A DNA stretch of 64,000 nt from JAKLFA01 sp038222225 (GTDB lineage: Bacteria; Omnitrophota; Gorgyraeia; Zapsychrales; JANLHA01): assembly GCA_038222225.1 (NCBI GenBank), contig JBBRHV010000004.1, positions 20,972-84,971 of the forward strand, in the 5' to 3' direction. The translations under genes and the position numbers were made by a program. The notes beneath the pieces were generated by a model, which saw only the letters and a program-made list of their open reading frames with translations, searched no databases and had not been told where the DNA came from. Positions 1-8,214 of this stretch are shown here, one piece after another. How positions within the stretch are numbered: position 1 is the first letter of the stretch; every line of letters begins with the position of its first letter.

Positions 1-247
1 CGACGCCATCACAGGCCACCTTCTTTGTTTGAAGCCGTTTTCCCTTACGAACCGATAAAAGCAATTGAACCTTGAGCTTTGTCATCGGTTCAATATACTC
101 CTCAACCCGACAAAAAGCCCCGGCACGGCTGACATTCTGAGTCTCTGTCACCGTGTCGAACTCTTCCCCGCAAATCTTCACCGGAATATTTTCGCTTAAC
201 CGTGGAAATTTACGTCGGTCTTCAGGATTCCCTTTGGATTGAATCAT
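1..247 (-). CDS. PilZ domain protein (3' end cut by window)
   Basis: The minus-strand frame from the ATG at 247 runs off the window edge, so only about 82 N-terminal residues are visible. It has the two PilZ hallmarks for cyclic-di-GMP binding: an arginine-rich RRKFPR (the RxxxR box) near residue 12 and NVSRAG (the N/DxSxxG box) near residue 42, followed by beta-strand-like sequence. PilZ proteins are c-di-GMP receptors that change motility, adhesion or exopolysaccharide output; the actual target here is unknown. A second PilZ gene lies 250 bases upstream and an HD-GYP protein sits at 5945-7009, so c-di-GMP signalling is a local theme. The C-terminus and any further domain lie outside the window. 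Confidence 0.75.
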   Translation of the reverse strand, partial: MIQSKGNPEDRRKFPRLSENIPVKICGEEFDTVTETQNVSRAGAFCRVEEYIEPMTKLKVQLLLSVRKGKRLQTKKVACDGV

Positions 248-296
248 AACCACACCGCCTCGCTATAAGGTCGTCTGTTGATTGATCTTCAGATCG

Positions 297-464
297 CTAT
301 GATGACTGCCCTTCAGCAGCACTGGCTTTTAATTCAGCAACTTTCTTACGCCAACAATTTTGATTGCAATAATACCGACCGTTTCGATAAAACCGTTTAG
401 CAGGGTTCACGCTTTTATTGCAAGACCCACATTTTTTCATTTCTTCACTCTGTTCAGCAGCCAT
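297..464 (-). CDS. Small CxxC/CxxxC zinc-ribbon-like protein
   Basis: A 55-residue protein with two cysteine pairs, CGSC and CNQNC, about 20 residues apart around a basic-aromatic stretch (RFYRNGRYY). This is the layout of a one-zinc ribbon or treble-clef knuckle. The open frame extends upstream to a TTG at 485, but the ATG at 464 is preferred because AAAGGAG lies about 11 bases before it. It sits between two PilZ genes in the same orientation. I do not recognise a named family; a role in nucleic-acid or protein binding is only a guess from the fold type. Confidence 0.6.
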   Translation of the reverse strand: MAAEQSEEMKKCGSCNKSVNPAKRFYRNGRYYCNQNCWRKKVAELKASAAEGQSS

Positions 465-502
465 ACCTCTTGAAACTCCTTTCAAATTTACTTCACCATC
501 TA

Positions 503-835
503 TTATCCATGTTCATTCACAAACTCACGAATCTCAGCCCGGGAATAGAAATTTTGCTCTCCGTCATCAAACTCCAATCCAGCCTGATAACTGTCGCAAT
601 GAGGAACCTTCTGAACCCAAGCGACTCTTCCGTTTATGGTCAAAATCCGATTGTCTTTACAGCGAAACGAAACAGCGACCTGACTATTCTTCGGTAAAAA
701 CTCTTCGGTCCGCAAACGAATTCCGCCAGCACTTAAATCAAACGCCACGCTTGCCCCCACCAACTCCCCTTTACAAGTGGAAAGCTGATAAGGCTCGCGG
801 AATACAACTCGTTTAAAGTGCCTTTGTTCCTCCAC
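503..835 (-). CDS. PilZ domain protein
   Basis: A 110-residue single-domain PilZ protein, presumably a c-di-GMP receptor. It shows RHFKR (RxxxR) at residues 5-9 and DLSAGG (DxSxxG) at about 33-38, then strands ending in the conserved-style AGLEFDD. The start is a GTG at 835, supported by GGAGAGG five bases upstream. A good minus-strand promoter lies just upstream (878-905). It is probably the first gene of a short unit with the zinc-ribbon and partial PilZ genes. Function beyond nucleotide binding cannot be read from the sequence. Confidence 0.8.
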   Translation of the reverse strand: MEEQRHFKRVVFREPYQLSTCKGELVGASVAFDLSAGGIRLRTEEFLPKNSQVAVSFRCKDNRILTINGRVAWVQKVPHCDSYQAGLEFDDGEQNFYSRAEIREFVNEHG

Positions 836-877
836 TTTTCCTCTCCAAAACTTATGTGGTGTGAATCATTAGGGTGA

Positions 878-905
878 ATTATAGCACATTCTCAAAGCTT
901 CACAA
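878..905 (-). promoter_or_regulatory. Sigma-70-type promoter for the PilZ unit
   Basis: On the minus strand a perfect TATAAT (878-883) is preceded, across 16 bases, by TTGTGA (900-905). It lies about 43 bases upstream of the GTG start at 835 and is divergent to the exeA promoter. Confidence 0.55.
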
Positions 906-961
906 TGTTTTTTTAGACAGAGGATTCGTCTTTTTTGCTTTATCCGAAAGCCACAAAATGT

Positions 962-967
962 TATAAT
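962..967 (+). promoter_or_regulatory. -10 box giving a probably leaderless exeA mRNA
   Basis: A perfect TATAAT ends only six bases before the ATG at 974, so transcription should begin at or next to the start codon. No Shine-Dalgarno sequence precedes the ATG, which agrees with a leaderless transcript. The -35 region is weak (TTTATC at about 17 bases). Confidence 0.5.
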
Positions 968-973
968 TCAACC

Positions 974-1792
974 ATGTATAATAATTTTTATGGCTTTAAA
1001 GAAAGCCCCTTCAATGTTACGTCCGACCCGGAATTTTTTTTTCCAAGCGCAAACCATGAAGAGGCGTTCTCTCATTTGATCTTTGGGATTAACCAACGCA
1101 AAGGGATCCTGGCGATAACCGGAGAGATCGGAACAGGCAAAACCACCCTCTGCCGAACACTCTTGAACAGGCTGGATAATAACATTAAGTCCGCCCTGAT
1201 CCTCAACCCCTATTTTTCTGAAATACAGCTTCTTCAGTTGATCATCAAAGATCTGGGCATTGAAGGCCATTTCCGCAACAAACTCCAGCTTATTGAAGCA
1301 TTAAATCACTACCTGATCGAAGAGTCCTTGGAAGGCAATAATGTCGTGGTCATCATTGACGAAGCCCAAAATCTAAAAGTCCGGCAGCTGGAACAAATCC
1401 GTTTATTGTCAAACCTGGAAACAGAAAAGACCAAACTTCTTCAGATTGTCCTGGTTGGCCAGCCGGAGCTGCTTGACAAACTCAAACTGGACTCCTTACG
1501 TCAGCTTAATCAGCGGATTTCCGTCCGTTACCACATCCTTCCGCTCAAAAAGGAAGAACTGGAAAAATATATCAATCACCGCCTCCATATTGCCAAAGAA
1601 AACCACAACGGACATCCCAGTGTTGAATTTACAAATGACGCATTCGAGGCCATTTTTCATTTTTCACACGGCACACCGCGTTTAATCAACATTTTATGCG
1701 ACCGGGCGCTTTTAAACGGATTCGTACGTGAAACCCGAATCATTGATCAACCGATGGTCTGCAAATGCGCGAAAGAGACCATCAGCACTTAA
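974..1792 (+). CDS. exeA: ExeA-like AAA ATPase (GspA family)
   Basis: A 272-residue ATPase of the ExeA/GspA family. It opens with MYNNFYGFKESPFNVTSDP, the typical family N-terminus, and this fixes the start at 974 rather than at the in-frame ATG at 935. Walker A is GEIGTGKTT near residue 48 and Walker B is VVVIIDEAQ near 125; a sensor-like LVGQPEL follows. Known members pair with GspB/ExeB to help place the type II secretion secretin in the peptidoglycan, or serve polysaccharide and pilus loci. The next gene is a GspB-like protein in the same direction, so the pair is most likely the assembly factor of a type II secretion or type IV pilus machine. No peptidoglycan-binding domain follows the ATPase, so this is the short form. 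Confidence 0.82.
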   Translation: MYNNFYGFKESPFNVTSDPEFFFPSANHEEAFSHLIFGINQRKGILAITGEIGTGKTTLCRTLLNRLDNNIKSALILNPYFSEIQLLQLIIKDLGIEGHFRNKLQLIEALNHYLIEESLEGNNVVVIIDEAQNLKVRQLEQIRLLSNLETEKTKLLQIVLVGQPELLDKLKLDSLRQLNQRISVRYHILPLKKEELEKYINHRLHIAKENHNGHPSVEFTNDAFEAIFHFSHGTPRLINILCDRALLNGFVRETRIIDQPMVCKCAKETIST

Positions 1793-1808
1793 ATTCAGGA
1801 GCTTACGG

Positions 1809-2351
1809 ATGAGTACTATCCATGATGCATTAAAAAAAGTTCAGGATAAAAACCCTGAACTTCAACCCACAAAACCAAAACTTAACCCGGTGACCGGTCA
1901 GCCGATATCCCTGAATCCCTCAATACAACCACCCGGGACTCCGCGCGCCAAAGACCCAAAAGGCCCAAAGATGTTCCTGAAAATTTTAGGTCAAATTTCA
2001 TTTCTTCTGATCTTAATTGCATCCTGCCTGATAGCGGCAAAACACTACGGTTTCTTAGACCGAATTCAACTGCCAGAATGGAAAATCTCCCTCCCGTCAA
2101 TCAAAAGCAAACCAAACAATCCGTATACTATAAAAACCGTCAAAGATAAACAGCAGCCTCCGCCACAAAGCCTTTCTGACCTCCACATCAGCGGAATCAT
2201 GTCTTTGAACGGAAAAACCATCGTTCTGATCAACGGCGCAATTTATGAAAAAGGGGGTAAAATCCTAAACGCGGAGATTCTTTCGATTTCGACAGATCAA
2301 ATTACAGTGTCTGAAAATGGGATGAAACGGATTCTTCGCATAAAAAAATAA
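1809..2351 (+). CDS. GspB-like secretion assembly protein
   Basis: A 180-residue bitopic inner-membrane protein. It has a short cytoplasmic N-terminus beginning MSTIHDALKKVQ, a proline-rich stretch, one membrane segment at about residues 58-80, a proline/basic linker and a C-terminal domain of about 60 residues resembling the GspB/ExeB/PulB periplasmic domain (NGKTIVLINGAIYEKGG). The ATG at 1809 is chosen because AGGAG lies seven bases upstream; a longer frame overlapping exeA exists but is unlikely. It is 16 bases downstream of exeA, and both probably act together in secretin assembly. Confidence 0.72.
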   Translation: MSTIHDALKKVQDKNPELQPTKPKLNPVTGQPISLNPSIQPPGTPRAKDPKGPKMFLKILGQISFLLILIASCLIAAKHYGFLDRIQLPEWKISLPSIKSKPNNPYTIKTVKDKQQPPPQSLSDLHISGIMSLNGKTIVLINGAIYEKGGKILNAEILSISTDQITVSENGMKRILRIKK

Positions 2352-2384
2352 AGGCTGCCAAAACTTCACGCAACGGCTGCATTT

Positions 2385-2410
2385 AAAAAAATTCCACCGA
2401 AGGCGGCCTT
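2385..2410 (-). terminator. Rho-independent terminator of the aroB operon
   Basis: On the minus strand a short GC stem (CCGCC, loop TTC, GGTGG) is followed by AATTTTTTT, just 3' of the aroB stop at 2417. It lies between convergent genes. In the plus direction the AAGGCTGCC and GGCGGCCTT arms could also pair, so it may work both ways. Confidence 0.6.
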
Positions 2411-2416
2411 AAAAAA

Positions 2417-3523
2417 CTACTCCTTATCGCTGCCGGAATATTTTTCAATGGCAGACTGAATCATCTGCGGATCAATTCCCTCTTTTACCTTCACGCTGCC
2501 AAGACCTGTCATTAAAACAAACCGGTTTTTACCTGACTTAAACTTTTTATCATGACGCATACGATTTAAGATATCCGCTAATCTTGGCCCTTCAATCAGC
2601 TCAGGAAGCCCGATACGGGTCAAAACATGATTGAGACGCTCAGCATCTTCCTCATTGGCCAATTTCATCTGCAAAGAGATCTCTGCCGCGATCCTCATCC
2701 CTAGAGCAATCGCCTCTCCGTGATGATACTCTTGATAATCACAGGCTGCCTCGATAGCATGACCAATGGTATGCCCAAAATTCAGAATCGTTCTTATTCC
2801 TTTTTCTTCCCGCTCATCACGGCCGACAATATTGGCCTTAATACGGCTGCACTGATAAACCACCTCGGTCAAAACCTTGGCATTACACCCGAGGAGAGCG
2901 TCCACATTGGCCTCAATAAAAACAAACACATTTTTATCGCAAATCACCCCATATTTCACGGCCTCCGCCAGGCCATTGCGGATCTGCCGTTTATCCAGCG
3001 TAAACAATGTCGTAATATCGCTATAAACAACCCGCGGATGATAGAACGCTCCGACCAAATTTTTACCAAACGGCAGATCGATCGCCACCTTCCCTCCAAT
3101 AGCAGAATCAATTTGCGCTAAAAACGTTGTCGGAACTTGAACATAGGGAACCCCTCTACGGTAGGCGGCCGCCACATACCCGGCCAAATCTCCCACAACC
3201 CCGCCTCCAAAAGCAACAATAAACACATCTTCTCCGGCATGGCGATCGGCAATGCGCGCAATCAAATCAAAAGCAGCGACCGCGGATTTGCTTTGCTCCC
3301 CGCTGGGGACCTCCAAAAAATCAATCTGAAAACCGCTCTCTCGAAGACTTGTGGCAAGAAGCTTCCCGTGGTGCTGGCGGACAATCGGATTGGTCACAAT
3401 GACCGCATGCGTGCCGATCTTCATTTTCTGCAGCACTCCCCCAATATCTTTCAGGTGTCCACTGCCGATTTCAATAGGATAAAAAATCGATTCTTGCTTA
3501 ACCTCAACACGGACAGGAATCAT
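2417..3523 (-). CDS. aroB: 3-dehydroquinate synthase
   Basis: A 368-residue AroB, the usual family length. The enzyme turns DAHP into 3-dehydroquinate in the shikimate pathway, using NAD and a metal ion in the cytoplasm. Seen here are GGGVVGDLAGY of the NAD-binding part, the substrate stretch PTTFLAQIDSAIGGKVAID, and the metal-site histidines in LNFGHTIGHAIE and YHHGEAIALGM. The ATG at 3523 has AAAGG eight bases upstream and is preferred over a TTG at 3529. It is the last gene of a long minus-strand run; aroQ of the same pathway is near the head of that run (19544). Confidence 0.95.
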   Translation of the reverse strand: MIPVRVEVKQESIFYPIEIGSGHLKDIGGVLQKMKIGTHAVIVTNPIVRQHHGKLLATSLRESGFQIDFLEVPSGEQSKSAVAAFDLIARIADRHAGEDVFIVAFGGGVVGDLAGYVAAAYRRGVPYVQVPTTFLAQIDSAIGGKVAIDLPFGKNLVGAFYHPRVVYSDITTLFTLDKRQIRNGLAEAVKYGVICDKNVFVFIEANVDALLGCNAKVLTEVVYQCSRIKANIVGRDEREEKGIRTILNFGHTIGHAIEAACDYQEYHHGEAIALGMRIAAEISLQMKLANEEDAERLNHVLTRIGLPELIEGPRLADILNRMRHDKKFKSGKNRFVLMTGLGSVKVKEGIDPQMIQSAIEKYSGSDKE

Positions 3524-3538
3524 GCCCAAAGCCTTTCG

Positions 3539-4144
3539 TTATAAAAGATTTATTCCCATCAGCCGAGCAATCCGTACGGCAATGGCAACAATGATTTCAA
3601 ACAAACCAAAATTCAAAAGAAGCAATACAATAATAATACCAAACCGCTCCCATTTTGCATACTGATAAGCAAAATGATTCGGAAGCATTCCCATTAAAAT
3701 CTTCGACCCATCTAACGGCGGAATAGGCAGCGTGTTGAACAACGCCAAAACCAGATTGATCCCAACCGCATAACAAAAAAACTCCTCGACACGGGCCGGA
3801 AAAACCGCAGTATGAACCAACCCGGCAGCCAATACCGCCAAAAGAAAATTTGTCCCGGGGCCGGCCGCTGTGACAAGAACCATATCCCGCTTAGGGCGCC
3901 GGAGGTTGTGAAAATTCACCGGCACGGGCTTCGCCCATCCAATTGGAAAAAGATTCAATAAACGAAGCGCAAACGGAACTAAAATCGTGCCGATCAAATC
4001 AATGTGTTTCAACGGATTCAACGTCAACCGGCCCGAGCGTTTCGCTGTTTCATCTCCCAGCCAAAAGGCAACTAACCCATGAGCCACCTCATGACACACA
4101 ATCGCCATGATGACAATTCCGAATAAAAGCGCATGATCCAGCAT
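3539..4144 (-). CDS. M50 family site-2-type zinc metalloprotease
   Basis: A 201-residue polytopic membrane protein with the zinc-binding HEVAHG (HExxH) in the first membrane segment and the third-ligand region PPLDGSKIL late in the protein. It lacks a PDZ domain, so it belongs to the short, rhomboid-length M50 group whose substrates are mostly unknown. The start at ATG 4144 has AAGGGTGAGG upstream; an in-frame GTG at 4156 has no ribosome site at workable spacing. It lies 15 bases before aroB in the same run. Confidence 0.85.
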   Translation of the reverse strand: MLDHALLFGIVIMAIVCHEVAHGLVAFWLGDETAKRSGRLTLNPLKHIDLIGTILVPFALRLLNLFPIGWAKPVPVNFHNLRRPKRDMVLVTAAGPGTNFLLAVLAAGLVHTAVFPARVEEFFCYAVGINLVLALFNTLPIPPLDGSKILMGMLPNHFAYQYAKWERFGIIIVLLLLNFGLFEIIVAIAVRIARLMGINLL

Positions 4145-4189
4145 AAACGTCCTCACCCTTAATAGAGAGCATCGAAAAATATATCTTAA

Positions 4190-5032
4190 TTATAATACGA
4201 GTTGAACTTGTGTCACCAAAAGAATCGGCTGATCAGCCTGAACTTCTGACTGGGGAATGCCTTGAATCTGAACACGAAGATTTAAAAATCCATCCAAAAC
4301 ACTGCGGTATCCCTGAAGATAGAAAACCTGTCCTCCGTCGGCTTCCAGTCTATGCCGAACGGTTTCATTGAAGACCGGATCAAGCGCCTTGAGCGTTCCT
4401 TTAATAACCAGAGCCTCCTGCTTTTTCTTTTCAAACTCCTGCAGCTTTTCCTGGCGCTCTTCAACAACCTCAACGTCTTGTTGCCGTTTCACTTCATAAA
4501 TATTGCGGCTCGGCAACTCCACAACTTTTTCAGAAGGAACATTCAAGGAACGAAAATCCAACAGTTCCGCCTTGATCCATCCGGATACGCCGGACATCGG
4601 CTCAATGCGATACCAGCCCTCGGACTCCCGTCCTAAAATCATAACCATTGCAGGGGAGGAAAGCTGACCTAAAACCGCCGAAGCTGTCTTGGGCTGTGCT
4701 CGAACATTCACTTTTTTCCCCAAAACCTCACCCACACCATCTCTTAAATATTTTATGAAATCACTATGGACATAACATGACACCGTCTGCGGCAAACGAA
4801 CTTCATACCAGCTGAAACTGCGGCCGATCACCACAAGTTCATCGCCCTGCTTGACCTGAGCAACAGATTCGAATCCCTTCGCTTGGCCGGCACGGATATT
4901 GGCAAGTTTAACATTGATCACACCAACAAACGGAAATGTTTCCTCGGTAGGAGACTGCGCACTCACACTTCCTGACATGGCTCCCCAAAAAAATACACTG
5001 ACCATACCAATAAGGACGTAGCACTTCATCAT
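4190..5032 (-). CDS. Secreted protein with two bacterial SH3 domains
   Basis: A 280-residue protein with a signal peptide (about residues 1-25, ending near SVSA-QS). Two bacterial SH3 repeats follow, roughly 36-95 (VKLANIRAGQAKG) and 100-160 (KKVNVRAQPKTAS). Next come a charged coiled-coil-like region at about 175-210 (EVKRQQDVEVVEERQ) and a C-terminal beta domain that I do not recognise. SH3b domains usually bind cell-wall peptides or ligands, so a periplasmic cell-wall role is likely. Neighbours include the small basic protein upstream and an M50 protease downstream. Confidence 0.75.
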   Translation of the reverse strand: MMKCYVLIGMVSVFFWGAMSGSVSAQSPTEETFPFVGVINVKLANIRAGQAKGFESVAQVKQGDELVVIGRSFSWYEVRLPQTVSCYVHSDFIKYLRDGVGEVLGKKVNVRAQPKTASAVLGQLSSPAMVMILGRESEGWYRIEPMSGVSGWIKAELLDFRSLNVPSEKVVELPSRNIYEVKRQQDVEVVEERQEKLQEFEKKKQEALVIKGTLKALDPVFNETVRHRLEADGGQVFYLQGYRSVLDGFLNLRVQIQGIPQSEVQADQPILLVTQVQLVL

Positions 5033-5047
5033 AATCGGAATACTGTT

Positions 5048-5308
5048 TTATTTTGCCGGTTTAGTTGCTTTAGCCGCTTTAGCATCCTTAGCAGGTGCCG
5101 GCGCAGCTGCAGCACCTTCCGCTTCTTCTTTTGCGGCTTTTCGTTTAGCTTTCACTCTCAGGATCTTAGTCTTTGGTAAAGACAGTACATCCTGATTTTC
5201 TTTCCAGGTTCCCTTTTTCATCAGATCTTTGATGCGCTCAATACGCGTCAAAACCGTTCTTTGTTGAGCACCCGCCGTATCAACTTTGAGTGATGGATGT
5301 AATGACAT
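5048..5308 (-). CDS. Small basic protein of the Chlamydiae/Verrucomicrobia type
   Basis: An 86-residue protein beginning MSLHPSLKVD, followed by RTVLTRIERI, a GTWKE element and LPKTKILRVK. This matches my memory of the family named for Chlamydiae and Verrucomicrobia (small basic protein, TIGR04137), about 60 residues long and restricted to PVC-group bacteria. Here it has an added Lys/Ala/Pro-rich tail of about 30 residues (AAAAPAPAKDAKAAKA). The ATG at 5308 is chosen because AAGGAG sits nine bases upstream and the family starts there; the frame extends to 5332. Function is unknown; RNA or ribosome binding is plausible from charge. It is a useful taxonomic marker. Confidence 0.75.
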   Translation of the reverse strand: MSLHPSLKVDTAGAQQRTVLTRIERIKDLMKKGTWKENQDVLSLPKTKILRVKAKRKAAKEEAEGAAAAPAPAKDAKAAKATKPAK

Positions 5309-5310
5309 CT

Positions 5311-5943
5311 TTACAAACTCCTTATTAAACAATCCTTATAGATTTTTCTCATATCCTTAAACGTCCGCATGGCCTGAGAGCGCTCATTATATTTACCGAC
5401 ACAAACAATATAATAGCTCCCCTTCTTGACCACAAATGCATCAAATCCCTTTTTTACAAGCGTTCCAGCCTCACGGTCTGCCCGTTCCTGCTGTTGAAAT
5501 GATGCAACTTGAATAGTATGTATTGTGTCTAAAGAAGGCGTTTTGTCAACACTTTTCTCCGCATCCGCCCCTTTTTCAGCATTTTTTAGAAAATCATCCT
5601 CAGCTGTCTTTGCTATCACCATCTTTGCGGCACCCACCGGATCAACGGCGGCCGCAGAAATCACCGGCTCCTCAACCTGCTGAACAACAGACGGTTGTGT
5701 GCTTTTTAAAGACACTTCCGGAACGGCAACACTGTCGGCTTGGGAAATCTGCAGGCGCTTGCCCTGTTCAACCCCAAAAGCAAACGCGATAATCAATGCC
5801 ATCAGAAAAACAACACACACCACCACCATATTTTCTACGGTCAAAGCCCAGGCCTGAAAGGAAAACTGAGACTTTTCCTTGTGCGGCGATGCCCCGGGAG
5901 CCCCTGGAAAAAGCTCAAACTGTGACTGCCTTCGTAACATCAT
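5311..5943 (-). CDS. Membrane-anchored SPOR domain protein
   Basis: A 210-residue bitopic protein: a cytoplasmic N-terminus rich in Phe and Pro, one membrane helix at about residues 38-60, an acidic low-complexity linker, and a C-terminal SPOR domain (IHTIQVASFQQQERAD onward, about the last 75 residues). SPOR domains bind glycan strands stripped of stem peptides at the division septum, so a role in cell division or wall remodelling is likely. The ATG at 5943 follows the HD-GYP stop by one base and has AAGGTG upstream; the GTG at 5952 is less likely. Confidence 0.82.
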   Translation of the reverse strand: MMLRRQSQFELFPGAPGASPHKEKSQFSFQAWALTVENMVVVCVVFLMALIIAFAFGVEQGKRLQISQADSVAVPEVSLKSTQPSVVQQVEEPVISAAAVDPVGAAKMVIAKTAEDDFLKNAEKGADAEKSVDKTPSLDTIHTIQVASFQQQERADREAGTLVKKGFDAFVVKKGSYYIVCVGKYNERSQAMRTFKDMRKIYKDCLIRSL

Positions 5944-5944
5944 T

Positions 5945-7009
5945 TTAATCACCTTTACGCATTTGAAAAAGAAAATTCCGGAATCGACGATCCTTATAAA
6001 GGCCGCAAAAAGCCGCCACTATTTTAGGATCAAACTGTGTTCCGCTATTCTGTTTTAATTCCTCAACAGCTTCCTGAACGGTAAGCTTCTTCCGGTACGG
6101 CCGGCCCTGGATCATCGCTTCAAAAGCATCCACCACCGCCATAATGCGCGCCCCTAACGGAATCTGTTCCTTTTTCAAGCCCGACGGATATCCTGTTCCA
6201 TCATACTTCTCATGATGATATAAGATAATCGGCAAAACCGGTTTCAAAAACTGAACCGGCCGAATCAGGGCAGCACTGCGCGAAGGCATATCCCGGATCA
6301 CCTTAAATTCTTCCGGAGTCAATTGACTTTTCTTCGCTAAAACATCATAGGGAATATCCAAGGCGCCCGCACCCTGCAGAACACTGGCATAATATAAATT
6401 CTCAATCCCTTTTTGACTCACATGCATCTGCTCTGCCAACGCGTTGGCGACGCTGAAATATACCGGCGCATGTTTGTACGCCAACGGACCCTGCTTCTGA
6501 AGAAGCGTGCCAATCAATTTAATGCTGCTCAAAATCGTTTGCTGCTGCTGTCCTGAAAGCTGTAAATACCGTAACGCGGTGACCGCCTGTTCACCGATCA
6601 CCGCCAGCAGTTCCTGATCAAATTCGGTGAAGGCCGGAGACTTTGACGTGCGTTTGACAAAAATAGCACCAACGATGTCATCCGCCACCAACGGCAAACC
6701 CAGCAATCTCGGTTCAAAAATCGAATACCCTTCGGTCGCGCGTAATTCTTTCTGTGAAATCTGCGCAAGCTCGATTTTCTTTTCCCAAAGAATGTTAATT
6801 TTATTATTGAAGATGGCCACCATCACCACCTTCTTTTTCTCCGGGTCTAAAATAAAAACCCGCGCAGAATGGGCCTTAATAAATTGACACAAAAGCCTCG
6901 TTAACCGCAACGAAAGCTCTTTCACATTAAAGGTGGAATTCACAAGCCGATACACCATGTGAACGGCCGAAAGAACCTTATGATATTTTTGCGAGGTTGT
7001 CAGATTCAT
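5945..7009 (-). CDS. GAF plus HD-GYP-like protein with a degenerate active site
   Basis: A 354-residue protein with an N-terminal GAF-like sensor (about residues 30-150) and a C-terminal HD-GYP-like domain. HD-GYP enzymes hydrolyse cyclic-di-GMP. The late motif HHEKYDGTGYP (265-275) and DAFEAMIQGRPYR are intact, but the core HDIGK box reads QGAGA at about 212-216, losing the His-Asp metal ligands and the Lys, and the usual downstream H of HPxxG is Met at about 241. An early His at about 180 remains. It is therefore probably a non-catalytic receptor or scaffold. The start is uncertain: ATG 7009 has no clear ribosome site, and the frame stays open to 7087, overlapping the dGTPase gene. Confidence 0.75.
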   Translation of the reverse strand: MNLTTSQKYHKVLSAVHMVYRLVNSTFNVKELSLRLTRLLCQFIKAHSARVFILDPEKKKVVMVAIFNNKINILWEKKIELAQISQKELRATEGYSIFEPRLLGLPLVADDIVGAIFVKRTSKSPAFTEFDQELLAVIGEQAVTALRYLQLSGQQQQTILSSIKLIGTLLQKQGPLAYKHAPVYFSVANALAEQMHVSQKGIENLYYASVLQGAGALDIPYDVLAKKSQLTPEEFKVIRDMPSRSAALIRPVQFLKPVLPIILYHHEKYDGTGYPSGLKKEQIPLGARIMAVVDAFEAMIQGRPYRKKLTVQEAVEELKQNSGTQFDPKIVAAFCGLYKDRRFRNFLFQMRKGD

Positions 7010-7046
7010 TATGAATATTTTAGGATGCTTTAACGAATGTGCAACC

Positions 7047-8213
7047 CTAAACTTTTGTATATGCATTAAAGAAACGCTTATGCTCATCCAAGGCTGCCCG
7101 GTCGGTCATGCCGGCAATGTGATTGCAGATGATCTCGCACTTCTCAATCTCCGCACACTCCCGATTGCGCGGAAACACATCCGGAGGCAGCTGAAACGGC
7201 TCATGAATATACACCTGAAATAAATCGTTTAAAACCCGTTTGGCCTTGGACGTCATCCTCAAGACACGGTAATGATGATACAGTTTTCGGTTCAACAGAT
7301 CCTGAAGCTCATCGCGCAAGGCCCGCATGGCATGGCTAAACCCGATAATCTCACCCCTATGCTTTTTAACTTCCTCCACATTCTTAAAGTTTAATTCTTT
7401 AAGACGCGTATCGGTATGAGCGATCAGATCGCGAACCTGCATATCAATCAAAGCCTTGACAACTTGGTAACGCAGCATGTCCAGATCATTGACCCGGACC
7501 GTATCCCCCAAATGGTCAATAGCCATTTTCCACAATTCACTCGCCATCAAATCTTCCACGGAAATACAGCCGGATTTCAGGCCGTCATCGACATCATGAT
7601 TGAGATAGGCCAATGAATCCGCGCAATCCACCACCTGCGCCTCCAGCGTTGGACCCTCATCCCGGTATTTTTCTAAAAAGCCCGCCTCATCATAATCCGT
7701 TTGATGTTTTAAAATGCCGACCAAAACCTCATGCGTTAAATTCAAACCGTCAAAATCCGGATAACGCTTTTCAAATCGTGTGACGATCTCGAAACTTCTT
7801 AAATTGTGATTAAACCCCTGAGCGCCGCCATCTTTCATAATTCTGTCCAAGGCCTCTTCCCCGGCATGCCCGAACGGCGGATGCCCCAGGTCATGCGCAA
7901 GCGCGATCGCCTCGACCAGATCCTCATTCAGCTGCAGGGTTCGTCCGACTGATCGGCCGATCTGCGCCACTTCAATCGTATGCGTCAAGCGGGTTCGATA
8001 ATAATCTCCTTCAAAAATCACAAAAACCTGAGTTTTATATTCCAACCGACGAAACGCTGCCGAATGAACAATCCGGTCTCGGTCGCGCTGATAACAAGTG
8101 CGGAAAGGATGTGCCGGCTCATCATAATCACGCCCCAACGTCTGACTGCTGCACATGGCATACGGAGCTAAATTTTGTTCTTCCAGATGTTCAAAATCCT
8201 GCCTGCTGAGCAT
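7047..8213 (-). CDS. dgt: dGTPase-like dNTP triphosphohydrolase
   Basis: A 388-residue HD-domain enzyme of the deoxyguanosinetriphosphate triphosphohydrolase-like family, which cleaves dNTPs to deoxynucleosides and triphosphate. Seen are DRDRIVHSAAFRRLEYKTQV, the first metal histidine in TRLTHTIEVAQIG, the HD pair in ALAHDLGHPPFGHAGE and the distal Asp in ADSLAYLNHD. The ATG at 8213 overlaps the HIT stop region with AAAGGGTGAT upstream, suggesting translational coupling; the frame opens at 8237. It is probably the type 2 (short, non-E. coli) subfamily, as is usual outside enterobacteria. Confidence 0.9.
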   Translation of the reverse strand: MLSRQDFEHLEEQNLAPYAMCSSQTLGRDYDEPAHPFRTCYQRDRDRIVHSAAFRRLEYKTQVFVIFEGDYYRTRLTHTIEVAQIGRSVGRTLQLNEDLVEAIALAHDLGHPPFGHAGEEALDRIMKDGGAQGFNHNLRSFEIVTRFEKRYPDFDGLNLTHEVLVGILKHQTDYDEAGFLEKYRDEGPTLEAQVVDCADSLAYLNHDVDDGLKSGCISVEDLMASELWKMAIDHLGDTVRVNDLDMLRYQVVKALIDMQVRDLIAHTDTRLKELNFKNVEEVKKHRGEIIGFSHAMRALRDELQDLLNRKLYHHYRVLRMTSKAKRVLNDLFQVYIHEPFQLPPDVFPRNRECAEIEKCEIICNHIAGMTDRAALDEHKRFFNAYTKV

Positions 8214-8214
8214 A

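Noticed and set aside
418..816. Plus-strand open frame of 132 codons opposite the PilZ gene
   Set aside because: It is antisense to two well-supported minus-strand genes, lacks a ribosome site and has no recognisable domain.
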